Origin: Bradyrhizobium genosp. SA-3 | GTDB lineage: Bacteria > Pseudomonadota > Alphaproteobacteria > Rhizobiales > Xanthobacteraceae | Direction of reading: 5' to 3' | Length of the DNA: 64,000 nt | Assembly (NCBI RefSeq): GCF_004212635.1 | Contig: NZ_PSRT01000026.1 | Coordinates: 1-64,000, forward strand | Shown here: one piece after another, positions 25,861-34,138 of the stretch | How the letters are laid out: every line of letters starts with the position of its first letter | How positions within the stretch are numbered: position 1 is the first letter of the stretch | Notes under the pieces: model-generated | Seen by the model: only the letters and a program-made list of their open reading frames with translations | Database searches by the model: none | Told to the model about the DNA's origin: nothing | Program-made: the position numbers and the translations under genes

Positions 25861-26058
25861 CCCAAGTGTTGTGACACTTGGCTTTAGCAAGTGATGCGCG
25901 TATCAGTTGTTATGGCGTAAGCCGGCCATTGGCCGACGTTGTCAGCTGAGTACTATTCGCTCTACCTTCGAAAGCAGACCCCGTCCGCGCACAGGCAAAT
26001 GTCAGCTCCGGGCCAAAGGCAGACATGCGATCGCCTCGCTTGCGCCAATGAACCAGGC

Positions 26059-27636
26059 TTACTCTGGCAATCCGGCTTTCCTCAATGCTTCTTCAAACTG
26101 CGCAAGGTCATCGGCCCGTCGATGAGGCACCAGGTCCCGTATGCTCGATACGCGTAGCGTGGGATGGAGCTTCCCGAGCCGAGCTATTGCCTTGCGTGCC
26201 TGTTCCAGGCGTCCGGCCATTGCGTTGCTCGCGGCGGCGACGCGCAATCCAGCCGGAAATTCCGGATTGTATTGCAATGCCATGGCCGCCCACGATGCCG
26301 CCTCGTCATAGCGGCCTAGCAGGAAATGCGCATACGCGGTCCCGGTTCGCATGCCCGCTGTTCTCGCATCTAATGGGTTCAGGCGCATGGCGTGCGCGAA
26401 GCATTTGAGTGCCGGCTCCGGTTCGCAGAGCCAATTTTTCACCCATCCACTGAAGAGCCAAGCCTCAGCCAAATTGGCATTGAGCAAAAGTGCGCGGTCG
26501 ATTAAGGCGACACCTTGATCGAAATCGCCAACAATATAGGCGAAAGCCCACCCGCTCGCACTGAGCGCGATCGCGTCATCTTTGCCAAACTGGACCGCCA
26601 GTTTAGCGAGTCGTATTACTTCCGTAATCTCTTCCGCGGCGCCTGAAAACCAGCCAATGCCCTTACCATAGGCGTAGCAAGAAGCAGCACGGCCATACGC
26701 GACCGCAAAATCGGGATCGAGTTCAGTCGCGCAATTGAACAGCCGCAATGCGTCCTCAATCGTCTGCGGGTTATTATCAATGTGATAAAATCTGGCCAAT
26801 CCGCGCAAATAGACAGTGTAGGCGTCAAGACTTTCGGTTGGCTTGCGCTTGGCGCGCTCAATCTCTGCTTTTTCAACTGTTGGCGCGATCGCTCCAACCA
26901 CGCTTTCAGTTACCTGATCTTGCAGATCGAAGACGTTGCCGAGTTCACCCTCGAACCGGTCGGCCCAAAGATGTACTCCGGTGGCGGCATCGATGAGTTG
27001 GCCGGTGATGCGCATGCGGTCTAAAGCTTTTCGGACGCTGCCTTCCAGGACGTAGCGCACCCCAAGTTCTCGCCCGACTTGCTTCACGTCGACGGCACGC
27101 CCCTTGTACGTGAAGCTCGAGTTGCGTGCGATGACGAACAAGGCTTTGAATCGAGAGAGCGCTGTGATGATGTCTTCTGTCATGCCATCAGCAAAGTAGT
27201 CCTGTTCCGGATCGGAGCTCAGGTTGCTGAAGGGGAGAACGGCCACGGAGGCTTTCTCCGGGAACGGAAGATCCGGTCTCCGCCCTTGCACGGGAGTATC
27301 GCCGATTACGCCGCCTACGAGCCTCGTCGCTTCCTGCACTGTTCCGACGAAACGGAAGCCCTTGCGCAGAAGTGTCTTGATCAGTCGCTGTTCTTCCCCG
27401 GAATCGCCAATGGCCTTGCGGGCAGCATTCAACCGCGTCGTGAGCGCGGCGTCGGACACGCTCCGCCCGCTCCAAATAGCGGTGATGAGATCGTCCTTGC
27501 TGACGACGCGGTCCCTGTTGCGGATCAGGTAGTAGAGTAGATCGAAAACCTGTGGAGCAACAGGGACGACATTCGCCGCGCGATGTAGCTCGCGCCGCTC
27601 GGTGTCGAATGAGTATTCCTCAAAGAGATAGCGCAA
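26059..27636 (-). CDS. CadC-like winged-helix regulator with TolB-like and TPR regions (copy 1)
   Basis: 525 residues. Residues 1-100 are an OmpR/PhoB-type winged helix (FDLLYYLIRNRDRVVSKDDL, then SDAALTTRLNAARKAIGDSG, then LIKTLLRKGFRFVG). Residues about 125-240 are the TolB-like domain common behind such helices (SVAVLPFSNLSSDPEQDYFA and DGMTEDIITALSRFK, ending near LWADRFEG), and the rest is TPR-type helical repeats. No transmembrane helix separates the regions. Related proteins are often annotated as adenylate cyclase-like regulators, but no cyclase catalytic motif is present here. It is divergent from a DUF1127 gene 156 bp away, and the whole arrangement is repeated 3.5 kb to the right with a close paralogue of the same length. 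Confidence 0.88.
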   Translation of the reverse strand: MRYLFEEYSFDTERRELHRAANVVPVAPQVFDLLYYLIRNRDRVVSKDDLITAIWSGRSVSDAALTTRLNAARKAIGDSGEEQRLIKTLLRKGFRFVGTVQEATRLVGGVIGDTPVQGRRPDLPFPEKASVAVLPFSNLSSDPEQDYFADGMTEDIITALSRFKALFVIARNSSFTYKGRAVDVKQVGRELGVRYVLEGSVRKALDRMRITGQLIDAATGVHLWADRFEGELGNVFDLQDQVTESVVGAIAPTVEKAEIERAKRKPTESLDAYTVYLRGLARFYHIDNNPQTIEDALRLFNCATELDPDFAVAYGRAASCYAYGKGIGWFSGAAEEITEVIRLAKLAVQFGKDDAIALSASGWAFAYIVGDFDQGVALIDRALLLNANLAEAWLFSGWVKNWLCEPEPALKCFAHAMRLNPLDARTAGMRTGTAYAHFLLGRYDEAASWAAMALQYNPEFPAGLRVAAASNAMAGRLEQARKAIARLGKLHPTLRVSSIRDLVPHRRADDLAQFEEALRKAGLPE

Positions 27637-27690
27637 GCTGCCAATCCCTCAGACTGCCGCAGGTCGCGGGAAGCGTTTCAGCACCAAGTC

Positions 27691-27730
27691 TAAGAATAAG
27701 CTGTCGATAAGAGAAAAGTAAGCCGAATGT
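27691..27730. promoter_or_regulatory. conserved block in the divergent regulator/DUF1127 intergenic region (copy 1)
   Basis: The segment TAAGAATAAGC ... GAGAAAAGTAAGCCGAATGT recurs in the second module (31149-31188) with few changes, including the identical 13-mer GTAAGCCGAATGT. The rest of the intergenic region differs more. Conservation at the same place between two paralogous divergent gene pairs suggests an operator or promoter, perhaps bound by the regulator itself. Confidence 0.45.
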
Positions 27731-27792
27731 TAAGCAAATCCTCTAACACCATCGCATCCTCTTCTGGTTGAAAACACCGAGGAAATGCCGCT

Positions 27793-28035
27793 ATGAGCAC
27801 GACTCATGGCTCAATCGGATCGCGATGGATTACCGCATCGACGTGGAGCGTCCCCAGCCTATTCAAACGATATTGGGGTCAGCTTGAGGAATGGCGCCGA
27901 CGCCAGAGACTACGAGGCGCCTTGTGCAATCTTAGTGACAGGGAGCTTATGGACATTGGCATAACGCGTGGGGAGATCGATTATGTCGCCTCCAATCCAG
28001 CTATTGAGCCGCGAGGCATCCGATCCGCTGGATGA
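27793..28035 (+). CDS. DUF1127 (YjiS-like) small protein (copy 1)
   Basis: 80 residues. The C-terminal half is the DUF1127 motif: YWGQLEEWRRRQRLRGALCN followed by LSDRELMDIGITRGEIDYVA. The N-terminal 30 residues are Ser/Thr-rich and variable. DUF1127 proteins in alphaproteobacteria are short, Arg-rich and in some cases affect phosphate or carbon metabolism or RNA binding; the role here is unknown. The ATG lies after a purine stretch (ACCGAGGAAATG). It is divergent from the winged-helix regulator and may be its target. A paralogue lies at 31252. Confidence 0.85.
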   Translation: MSTTHGSIGSRWITASTWSVPSLFKRYWGQLEEWRRRQRLRGALCNLSDRELMDIGITRGEIDYVASNPAIEPRGIRSAG

Positions 28036-28233
28036 ACAACTGAAATCTTGTGCCAAGTGGTGAGTGGGCCCGGGCGAACACGACCAAATGCAATACTGCC
28101 CGAGCCTACTTCCGGTATGGGTCAAAACGCGAAGAACTCAGCTTGAGCAAATCTGATCCGCTATTCCGCTGGAAGCGGACCTCAACGATGCAGGCCATTG
28201 CTTCGCTGGTGGGCGAGCAGCGGATGCGTCGCA

Positions 28234-28521
28234 CTAGGTGCATCCATCAGCGAGAAGCATACGGCCGGTCGTCGTGGCATGACGAATTGAGAAGAGCTTC
28301 TGCGCCTCAGGATCGCTCAATAACGCTTCGGCATCTGCACGACTAGGAAACTCGATAACGACGAGTCTTTCATGCTTCCATTCGCCTTCGAGCGGCGTTG
28401 GCTCGACACCTTGAACGACATACTTGCCATGATGTCTCGCGATGGTCGCGGGGATAGCATCGATATACGTTTTGAACCGCCCGTAGTGCACAGTGATGTC
28501 GAGGACGAAATAAGCCTTCAC
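28234..28521 (-). CDS. DUF1330 family protein
   Basis: 95 residues with the complete DUF1330 dimeric alpha-beta-barrel-like fold: MKAYFVLDITVHYGRFKTYI at the start, HHGKYVVQGVEPTPLEGEW in the middle, and VVIEFPSRADAEALLSDPEA towards the end. Proteins of this family are about 95 residues and of unknown function; the layout resembles small dimeric ferredoxin-like enzymes. No signal peptide. It sits alone between the two duplicated regulator modules, on the reverse strand. Confidence 0.88.
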   Translation of the reverse strand: MKAYFVLDITVHYGRFKTYIDAIPATIARHHGKYVVQGVEPTPLEGEWKHERLVVIEFPSRADAEALLSDPEAQKLFSIRHATTTGRMLLADGCT

Positions 28522-28724
28522 CTGTGATGCTCCGCAGTGCCCGTCTTGGATTGGTCACGCCCTATGACTAGTCGGCGGTCCGCAATCGGTCGAAGGCTGC
28601 CCTCGGCAGCGCTCATAAGCTTGGTCGGCTCGCCAACCCGAAGCGGGCGATACGGCGTCTCAACTGAGGGCCGCGACGGGCCAAAACCGGACTCGCGGGG
28701 CCATGCACATGCGCCGCGCGTCGC

Positions 28725-29264
28725 CTATTGCTGTGATCTGCTTTCTAGCAGCCGGTCGCGGATCTCCTCCGATACAAAGCGCTCCGCCCGCTGCCATGCC
28801 TCGTCCTTGTCACCGCGGAACTGGAAGTGCTTTCTGAACACGACGCGCTGGGCTGTTGTATCGATGGCGGCAATCCGCACAATCTGCACCAGCGTGCTTA
28901 GCTTGTGAACGATGCCGATAATCAGGATCTGCGCGCCGGCCTGTGACGCCGCGCGCAGCCGATCGCGCAACGCCCGTCCGTCGGTCGGACAATTTGGTGC
29001 GCAGGAGGACGGCACGAGCTCAAAACGGCGGTCCGCCGTGACATCGTCCCGCAGCGCGGTCATGAAAGCCCGCAATCGCTTTTCATGCACGGCCGTCAGA
29101 TCGGTGGGCTCGTTCGACGTGTCTCTATATTTGAAATCGTCGACGGAGAGAGTCAAAGCGTGGTCGGCGGTCGCGGCGGATGCATCTGAGATGAGGCTGA
29201 ATCCCAAGAATAGACCGGCTGTGGTAACAGCGTGCAAGAGGGAGCCGTGGCGCATGGCGATCAC
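28725..29264 (-). CDS. periplasmic DUF2380/DUF3280-like protein
   Basis: 179 residues from GTG 29264 (GGAG well spaced upstream) or 176 from ATG 29255. A signal peptide (LLHAVTTAGLFLGFSLISD, ending SAA) precedes a mature domain with VDDFKYRDTSNEPTDLTAVH, a Cys pair in SSCAPNCPTDGR, AGAQILIIGIVHKLSTLVQI and VVFRKHFQFRGDKDEAWQRA. This combination matches the family annotated DUF2380 or DUF3280 in rhizobia, often next to methanol- or quinoprotein-related genes, though none are visible here. The two Cys may form a disulphide in the periplasm. The molecular role is unknown. Confidence 0.7.
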   Translation of the reverse strand: MIAMRHGSLLHAVTTAGLFLGFSLISDASAATADHALTLSVDDFKYRDTSNEPTDLTAVHEKRLRAFMTALRDDVTADRRFELVPSSCAPNCPTDGRALRDRLRAASQAGAQILIIGIVHKLSTLVQIVRIAAIDTTAQRVVFRKHFQFRGDKDEAWQRAERFVSEEIRDRLLESRSQQ

Positions 29265-29527
29265 TCGATCTCCCCCTTACTGAGGCCATCTTAGAAGATC
29301 GATTCTTTCCGCCTCCTATCGAAGAAATTAATCCTTGGTAATGCTACGCGGCCGCCTATGGCAGCGCAGCGCTAATGTCTGCAGTGGGTCAAAGGCTGCC
29401 CTCGGTAGCCAGAATGACCCTTGGTCGGGGTCACCTCTATACAGCGGACATCCCCGCACTCTGGGCTGCGGTCAGCCACGGGCCAAGAACCGACGTCGCC
29501 ACGGGCGACGCACCTTGGCTGCGATTG

Positions 29528-31105
29528 TCATTCAGGCAGCCCTGCCTGCCGCAATCCTGCTCCGTATAGCGCGAGATCCTCGGCATGCTGATAAGGGCCC
29601 AGCACGTTTTTGAGATTGGAAACACGCAGACCGGGATTCAGCTGCCGTAGCCGAACCATTGCTATATGTGCTTGCTCCCGCCGTTCGGCCATTGCGTTGC
29701 TCGCGGCGGCGATGCGTAGTGCAGGTTGAAAGTCCGGACTGTCCTGCAAGGCCATGGCCGCCCACAATGCCGCTTCGTCATATTGGCGCAGGAAGAAATG
29801 TGCATGCGCGGTCCCGGTTCGGGTACCCATCACCCGCGGATCAAGCGGGTTCAGGCGCATGGCACGCGCGAAGCGCTCGATTGCCAGTTTTGGCTCACCA
29901 AGGTAATTTTTAATCCAGCCGCCACAAAACCATGCCTCCGCCAAATTGGAATTGAGCACAAGCGCGCGGTCGACCAAGGCAGCGCCCAGCGCAAGATCAC
30001 GAACGACAAACGCTAATGCCCACCCGCCGCGGGAAAGTGCGAGCGCGTCATCCCTGCCCGACTCAACAGCCCGCTGAGCCAACCTCGTTACTTCGGCAAT
30101 CTCGTTTGCTGTGCCTGAAATCCAGCCAGCGGTCTTGGCGTTGGCGTAGCAAGAGGCGGCACGGGCGTAGGCTGACGCAAAAGCCTGGTCGAGCTGGATC
30201 GCACCGTTGAACAGGCGCAATGCCTCGTCGAACGCTTGCCGGCTGGCAAACTGATAAGTCTGAGACAGCCCGCGCAAATAGAGCGCATAGGCGTCGAGAC
30301 TCTCGGTCGGTTTGCGCCTGGCCCGCTCGATCTCGGCTTTTTCCACCGCTGGCGCGATCGCCCCGACAACGCTCTCAGTCACCTGGTCCTGCAGATCGAA
30401 GATGTCGCCAAGACCACCATCAAACCGGTCGGCCCAAAGATTTATCCCAGTGGCAGCATCGAGGAGCTGTGCCGTGATGCGCACTCGGCTTGTCGTTTTG
30501 CGAACGCTCCCTTCCAACACATAGCGCACCCCAAGCTCGCGCCCGACCTGCTTCACGTCGACGGCGCGCCCCCTGTATGTGAAACTCGAATTGCGGGCGA
30601 TGACGAACAGCGCCTTGAAACGAGACAGCGCGGCGATAATGTCCTCCACCATGCCGTCGGCGAAATATTCCTGCTCTGGATCGGAGCTCAGATTGGTGAA
30701 GGGAAGAACCGCGATCGAGGGTTTATCCGGGAGGGGAAGAGCGGGTTTCGGCTCTTCTTCTAGATTGTCGGTGACTGTCGCGCTTGCAGGTCCTTGCGCT
30801 TCCTGCACTTGTCCAACGAAACGAAAGCCCTTGCGCGGCAATGTCTTGATAAGGCGCTGCTTATCCCCGGAATCGCCGATTGCGCTCCGGGCGACGTTCA
30901 GGCGCGTCGTCAGCGCCGCATCGGACACGCTACGCCCGTTCCAGACGGCTCTAATGAGATCGTCTTTGCTGACCACGCGCTCCCTGTTCCGGATCAGGTA
31001 ATCAAGTAAGTCGAATACCTGTGGCGCGACGGAGACGACGTCCGCTCCTCGATGCAGCTCGCGCCGGTCAGTGTCCATTGCGTAGTTCTCGAAGATGTAG
31101 CGCAA
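29528..31105 (-). CDS. CadC-like winged-helix regulator with TolB-like and TPR regions (copy 2)
   Basis: 525 residues, exactly the length of copy 1 and homologous throughout. Winged helix at 1-100 (DLLDYLIRNRERVVSKDDLI, SDAALTTRLNVARSAIGDSG), TolB-like region (SIAVLPFTNLSSDPEQEYFA, MVEDIIAALSRFKALFVIA) and C-terminal helical repeats ending near AGLRQAGLPE. As in copy 1 there is no transmembrane segment or cyclase motif. The protein sequences differ enough, especially around residues 100-125 and in the repeats, to indicate an old duplication. It is divergent from the second DUF1127 gene. Confidence 0.88.
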   Translation of the reverse strand: MRYIFENYAMDTDRRELHRGADVVSVAPQVFDLLDYLIRNRERVVSKDDLIRAVWNGRSVSDAALTTRLNVARSAIGDSGDKQRLIKTLPRKGFRFVGQVQEAQGPASATVTDNLEEEPKPALPLPDKPSIAVLPFTNLSSDPEQEYFADGMVEDIIAALSRFKALFVIARNSSFTYRGRAVDVKQVGRELGVRYVLEGSVRKTTSRVRITAQLLDAATGINLWADRFDGGLGDIFDLQDQVTESVVGAIAPAVEKAEIERARRKPTESLDAYALYLRGLSQTYQFASRQAFDEALRLFNGAIQLDQAFASAYARAASCYANAKTAGWISGTANEIAEVTRLAQRAVESGRDDALALSRGGWALAFVVRDLALGAALVDRALVLNSNLAEAWFCGGWIKNYLGEPKLAIERFARAMRLNPLDPRVMGTRTGTAHAHFFLRQYDEAALWAAMALQDSPDFQPALRIAAASNAMAERREQAHIAMVRLRQLNPGLRVSNLKNVLGPYQHAEDLALYGAGLRQAGLPE

Positions 31106-31148
31106 TTGCCATGCCCTCAGCTCGAGGCTCTAGCATCGGTTGCACCGC

Positions 31149-31188
31149 AAAGAATAAGCCGCCGGTGAGAAAAATGTAAGCCGAATGT
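31149..31188. promoter_or_regulatory. conserved block in the divergent regulator/DUF1127 intergenic region (copy 2)
   Basis: Counterpart of 27691-27730: AAAGAATAAGC ... GAGAAAAATGTAAGCCGAATGT, with the shared 13-mer at 31176-31188. Located 44 to 83 bp from the regulator start and about 65 bp from the DUF1127 start. Confidence 0.45.
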
Positions 31189-31251
31189 CAAGCGTCCTCT
31201 GTCCTGCCTTGGCACCCTCGTCTGGGTAGATAATAACCAGGAGATGCCGCG

Positions 31252-31542
31252 ATGAGCACGACCTATGGTGCAACAGGATTGGGGCAGACCAACTCAACAC
31301 GGGCCTCTAGCTTCTTCAGGAGATATTGGGGTGCGTTTCTGGAACGGCGCAACCGTCAGAGCTTACGAGCCACGTTGCTCGACTTAAGTGACAGGGAGCT
31401 AATGGATATCGGGACGACGCGCGGTGAGATCGACTACGTCGCCTCGCACCGTTCGGTCGACCCACGAGGCATCCGGTCCACATCCAATGATTCCCTGATA
31501 TTCGGTGCGACAAACGCACCATTCCTAGGGACCAGTGTCTGA
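31252..31542 (+). CDS. DUF1127 (YjiS-like) small protein (copy 2)
   Basis: 96 residues. The DUF1127 core is FRRYWGAFLERRNRQSLRAT followed by LLDLSDRELMDIGTTRGEID. The start MSTTYGATG closely matches copy 1 (MSTTHGS). The C-terminal tail is longer and runs into unrelated residues (LIFGATNAPFLGTSV), perhaps because the original stop has been lost. An AGGAG sits about 7 bases before the ATG. Function unknown, as for copy 1. Confidence 0.83.
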   Translation: MSTTYGATGLGQTNSTRASSFFRRYWGAFLERRNRQSLRATLLDLSDRELMDIGTTRGEIDYVASHRSVDPRGIRSTSNDSLIFGATNAPFLGTSV

Positions 31543-31629
31543 CATGGGTCACAAGCGGCGGTCGCACCGACCGCGGCTCCGCGTCCGCTCTACCGACGAT
31601 AATCCCATTTCAGCGGCTGAGGCGGCCGA

Positions 31630-32684
31630 GTGAGTGACTTGCCGCCCGGATGGGTCAGCCTTGAGCGAATAACGCCCAGAGAAGTCTCTGATGTTTTTCA
31701 CGCTCTGCGAAAGATAGGCAATCGTGCCGTCCATGATGGCGAGGGCACCTTTCCTGATGCTCTATCAGCGCTAAAGTTTGCTTGGTGTTTGGTTCCATCG
31801 AGTATGGCAAGCAACCCGATTTCAAGCCCTCACCATTCGTTCAACCGCAAAAGGCTCCGGCTCAGAGTGAGAGCGAGGCCGCCGAGCGCCTGAAAGAACT
31901 TGAGCGGCGTCTCGCCGAGGCGGAGCTGGCTCGTGTGAGAGCGACAAGCGAGGCTCAAGAGCATTCCCGCGCCCGCGAAAGTATTGAGGAGAGCCTGAGA
32001 AAGGCCCAGGAAGAGCGTGCGCTGTGGGAGGCGCTGGCGCACGAGGCTGAGCAGGAGAAGCTTCAAGCAAAAGCTCCTCGCGAGAAGGTCTCGGCGAGTG
32101 TCGAGCTTCGGCAAGACTTGTCCTACTTTCTCGGCATTGACCGCAATTCGCTCGACGAACTACAGGCCGCCGCCAAACAAGCACCGCAAGCTGACCTTCT
32201 CGACCTCGTTACGCGTGGAGAAGAAGCTGCGAAAAAGATCGATCTCGATGAAGCGTCCACGCGCGACCTCATTGATCAGCAACTTCGCGATAGTGGATGG
32301 GAAGCTGATACAAAGTCGCTTCGTCATAGTTCCGGCGCCCGACCCGCGAAGGGACGCAATCTTGCTATCGCCGAATGGCCCACCGCGAACGGCCCCGCCG
32401 ATTACGCACTATTCGTCGGTTTAACTCTGATCGGCGTCGTCGAAGCCAAACGAAAACGCAAGAACGTTTCGGCCGCCATCGATCAGGCCGAACGTTATTC
32501 GGTTGGAATGAAGTCCGATGGGACCTTTTCGCTTGCGGAAGGTGGGCCGTGGGACACCCACGGTGTGCCGTTTGTTTTCGCAGCCAATGGCCGCTCCTAT
32601 CTGAAGCAGATCGAAACCGAGAGTGGAATCTGGTTTCGCGATACGCGACGTTCTGCAAACCATCGCCGTGCGCTGGTGGGTTGA
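31630..32684 (+). pseudogene. type I restriction enzyme R subunit (HsdR), truncated and frameshifted
   Basis: The first frame gives a DUF4145-like end (VFHALRKIGNRAVHDGEGTF, then ALSALKFAWCL). The frame from about 31790 continues GKQPDFKPSPFVQPQKAPA, a long coiled coil (31860-32100), and the HsdR N-terminal nuclease region: DEASTRDLIDQQLRDSGWEA, then PADYALFVGLTLIGVVEAKR with the Asp, Glu and Lys of the PD-(D/E)xK-like fold, and ETESGIWFRDTRRSANHRRA. The product stops about where the helicase motor should begin, and the first about 60 residues are missing. HsdR proteins are about 1000 residues, so two thirds are lost. No hsdM or hsdS is nearby. A dead defence gene. Confidence 0.75.
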
Positions 32685-33233
32685 GGGAGAGCGATCCAAA
32701 CCGCAGCGCAACGAGGCCGCTGTTTTTGCGGGAAATACCGTACTAGACCAATTTTGCGGGTTCTAAGATTCGGAGAAAATTCGGTTCTCCGGCTTCATTC
32801 AGGCCCTGTGGGATGACGGGTCAGAGTTCTCCGCCCGCAGAAAAGCAGGAAAAACGGCCGAGTCTCTGGCCTGTTTCCGGCTCTAAGTACGACACGAGTT
32901 TTGGTGGGATGGCGGAGCGAGAAGGATTCAAACTGCCCTCGGCATCGAGCCCCGACGATATATCCCTCTAGATACCTCGGACGAGCATGCGCAACCAGCT
33001 AGGTTTGTAGTAGCGGCCTGCTCAACGGCTCAGCATTGGCCCCACGAGGTCTAGCCGCCTCCGTGAATCCTTGAAGAGCGGCATTCAGCAACGCCTGCAG
33101 GATTTTCGAATGCAATCTGCGTAGCAAGGATTCGTTTGCCGCTGACTCGGCGCAGACTGCGCTACCGATGTGCTACGGGGTCAGTAGTCAGCGAGGACGA
33201 TCTCAGTAACCAGCTGATACCGCGATGGAATCT
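32685..33233. other. non-coding stretch beside the tRNA gene
   Basis: No credible gene. It follows the HsdR truncation point and ends at the tRNA-Met. A 25-base tRNA-3'-end-like sequence lies at 32910-32934 (listed separately). I see no integrase gene or other mobility gene here. Confidence 0.5.
32910..32934 (-). other. tRNA 3'-end-like remnant
   Basis: The reverse strand reads TTTGAATCCTTCTCGCTCCG followed by CCA. It resembles a T-loop, acceptor strand and CCA end of a tRNA (TTCGAATC would be canonical), but the T-stem pairs poorly and no D-arm or anticodon arm precedes it. Such 3' fragments are usually left by integrated elements. Confidence 0.4.
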
Positions 33234-33310
33234 TGGTAGCGGGGGAGGGACTCGAACCCCCGACCCCAGGATTATGATTCCCGTGCTCTAACCAGCTGAG
33301 CTACCCCGCC
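33234..33310 (-). tRNA. tRNA-Met (anticodon CAT)
   Basis: 77 bases on the reverse strand with an encoded CCA end. The acceptor stem GGCGGGG pairs with CCCCGCT/C; the D-arm is GCTCAGCTGGTTAGAGC, the anticodon arm CGGGA-ATCATAA-TCCTG, and the T-arm CGGGGGTTCGAGTCCCTCC-like. The loop gives anticodon CAT. It lacks the C1-A72-type mismatch of initiator tRNA, so it is elongator Met, unless the C34 is modified to lysidine (tRNA-Ile2). It marks the change from decayed accessory sequence (left) to core-like genes (right). Confidence 0.93.
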
Positions 33311-33470
33311 ACAGGGTCGCGAGGGCCGAAACGGCCGATCTCGCGAACGCGCGGCATATAAGGAAGGGGGCGGCGGGAAGTCAAGCAAAGTGGTCCGCCT
33401 TTTTCCGGCTTCGCCAAGGCTACGAAGGGACAAGCCGCCTTGTGAATACGGCCTCTTTTTCAATGAGTTC

Positions 33471-33554
33471 GTCATGGCCGGGCATGTGCCGGCCATCCAC
33501 GCCCTCGCTGGCGGCCCCAAGAACGTGGATGCCCGGGACGAGCCCGGGCATGAC
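33471..33554. repeat. REP-like imperfect palindrome
   Basis: GTCATGGCCGGGC (33471-33483) pairs with GCCCGGGCATGAC (33542-33554) with one mismatch; inner arms GGCCATCCACG and CGTGGATGCCC extend the pairing. Intergenic palindromes beginning GTCATGGCCGGGC are common in Bradyrhizobium. Confidence 0.7.
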
Positions 33555-33577
33555 GGAGTTTGGGGATACGGAACTTC

Positions 33578-33934
33578 CTATTTCGGCCTCACGTTCGGAT
33601 CGCCGCCGGGGCTGCCCGGGGGTGGGATCACCGGGGTGTTGGCGCCGGTGTCGGGCGCGGGCGCGTGCATCTCGGGGTCGATGCCGGCGGGCGGGCACAG
33701 CACACCCTCGGATTTGGCCAGCTTGTCGCCTAGCGGTTCCCGGGCCTGGCCGGTGGTGGTGCCGTCAGGCTGGCGGTTCGGACGGTCCTGGGGTGTGCAA
33801 TTGGTCGGATGTTGCGGAGACGGCGGCGCGGTCTGTTGCGGCGGCGTCGCCGGGGCGGGCGGGGCCTGCGCGATCGCGCTACCGGAGGCGGCGATCAGGA
33901 GGCCCGCTAGGATGATGTTTGATGTCGTGCGCAT
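33578..33934 (-). CDS. small secreted Pro-rich protein
   Basis: 118 residues from ATG 33934 (MRTTSNIILAGLLIAASGSA), a clear signal peptide with cleavage after AIA. The mature protein is Pro-, Gln- and Thr-rich (QAPPAPATPPQQTAPPSPQ), with two Cys (TNCTPQDRP and EGVLCPPAG) that could form a disulphide. The longer upstream frame (to 34132) looks non-coding. No catalytic domain is recognised. It probably sits in the periplasm. It reads in the same direction as pmtA, 200 bp downstream of it. Confidence 0.7.
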   Translation of the reverse strand: MRTTSNIILAGLLIAASGSAIAQAPPAPATPPQQTAPPSPQHPTNCTPQDRPNRQPDGTTTGQAREPLGDKLAKSEGVLCPPAGIDPEMHAPAPDTGANTPVIPPPGSPGGDPNVRPK

Positions 33935-34138
33935 GGAAAAGAAACGCGCTGGGCGCGCGGCCTGTTCCCAGGCCAAGCGCGATGTGATCAGGGGTGATGC
34001 CCGGTTTTCCCCCATCGTCATTGCGAGTTTGGCACCGGCCGATGGCGGAGTAGTTCGCGGGATATCGCTGGTGGAGAGAGCCTTCCTCCGCTCGCGGGAG
34101 CGCACCGTTTGCTCGGCTGCGCGCCAGTCCAATCATGA

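Noticed and set aside
26059..31105. The two 525-residue regulators as adenylate cyclases
   Set aside because: They share only the TolB-like and TPR parts found behind many cyclases; no class III catalytic motif is present and the N-terminus is a winged helix.
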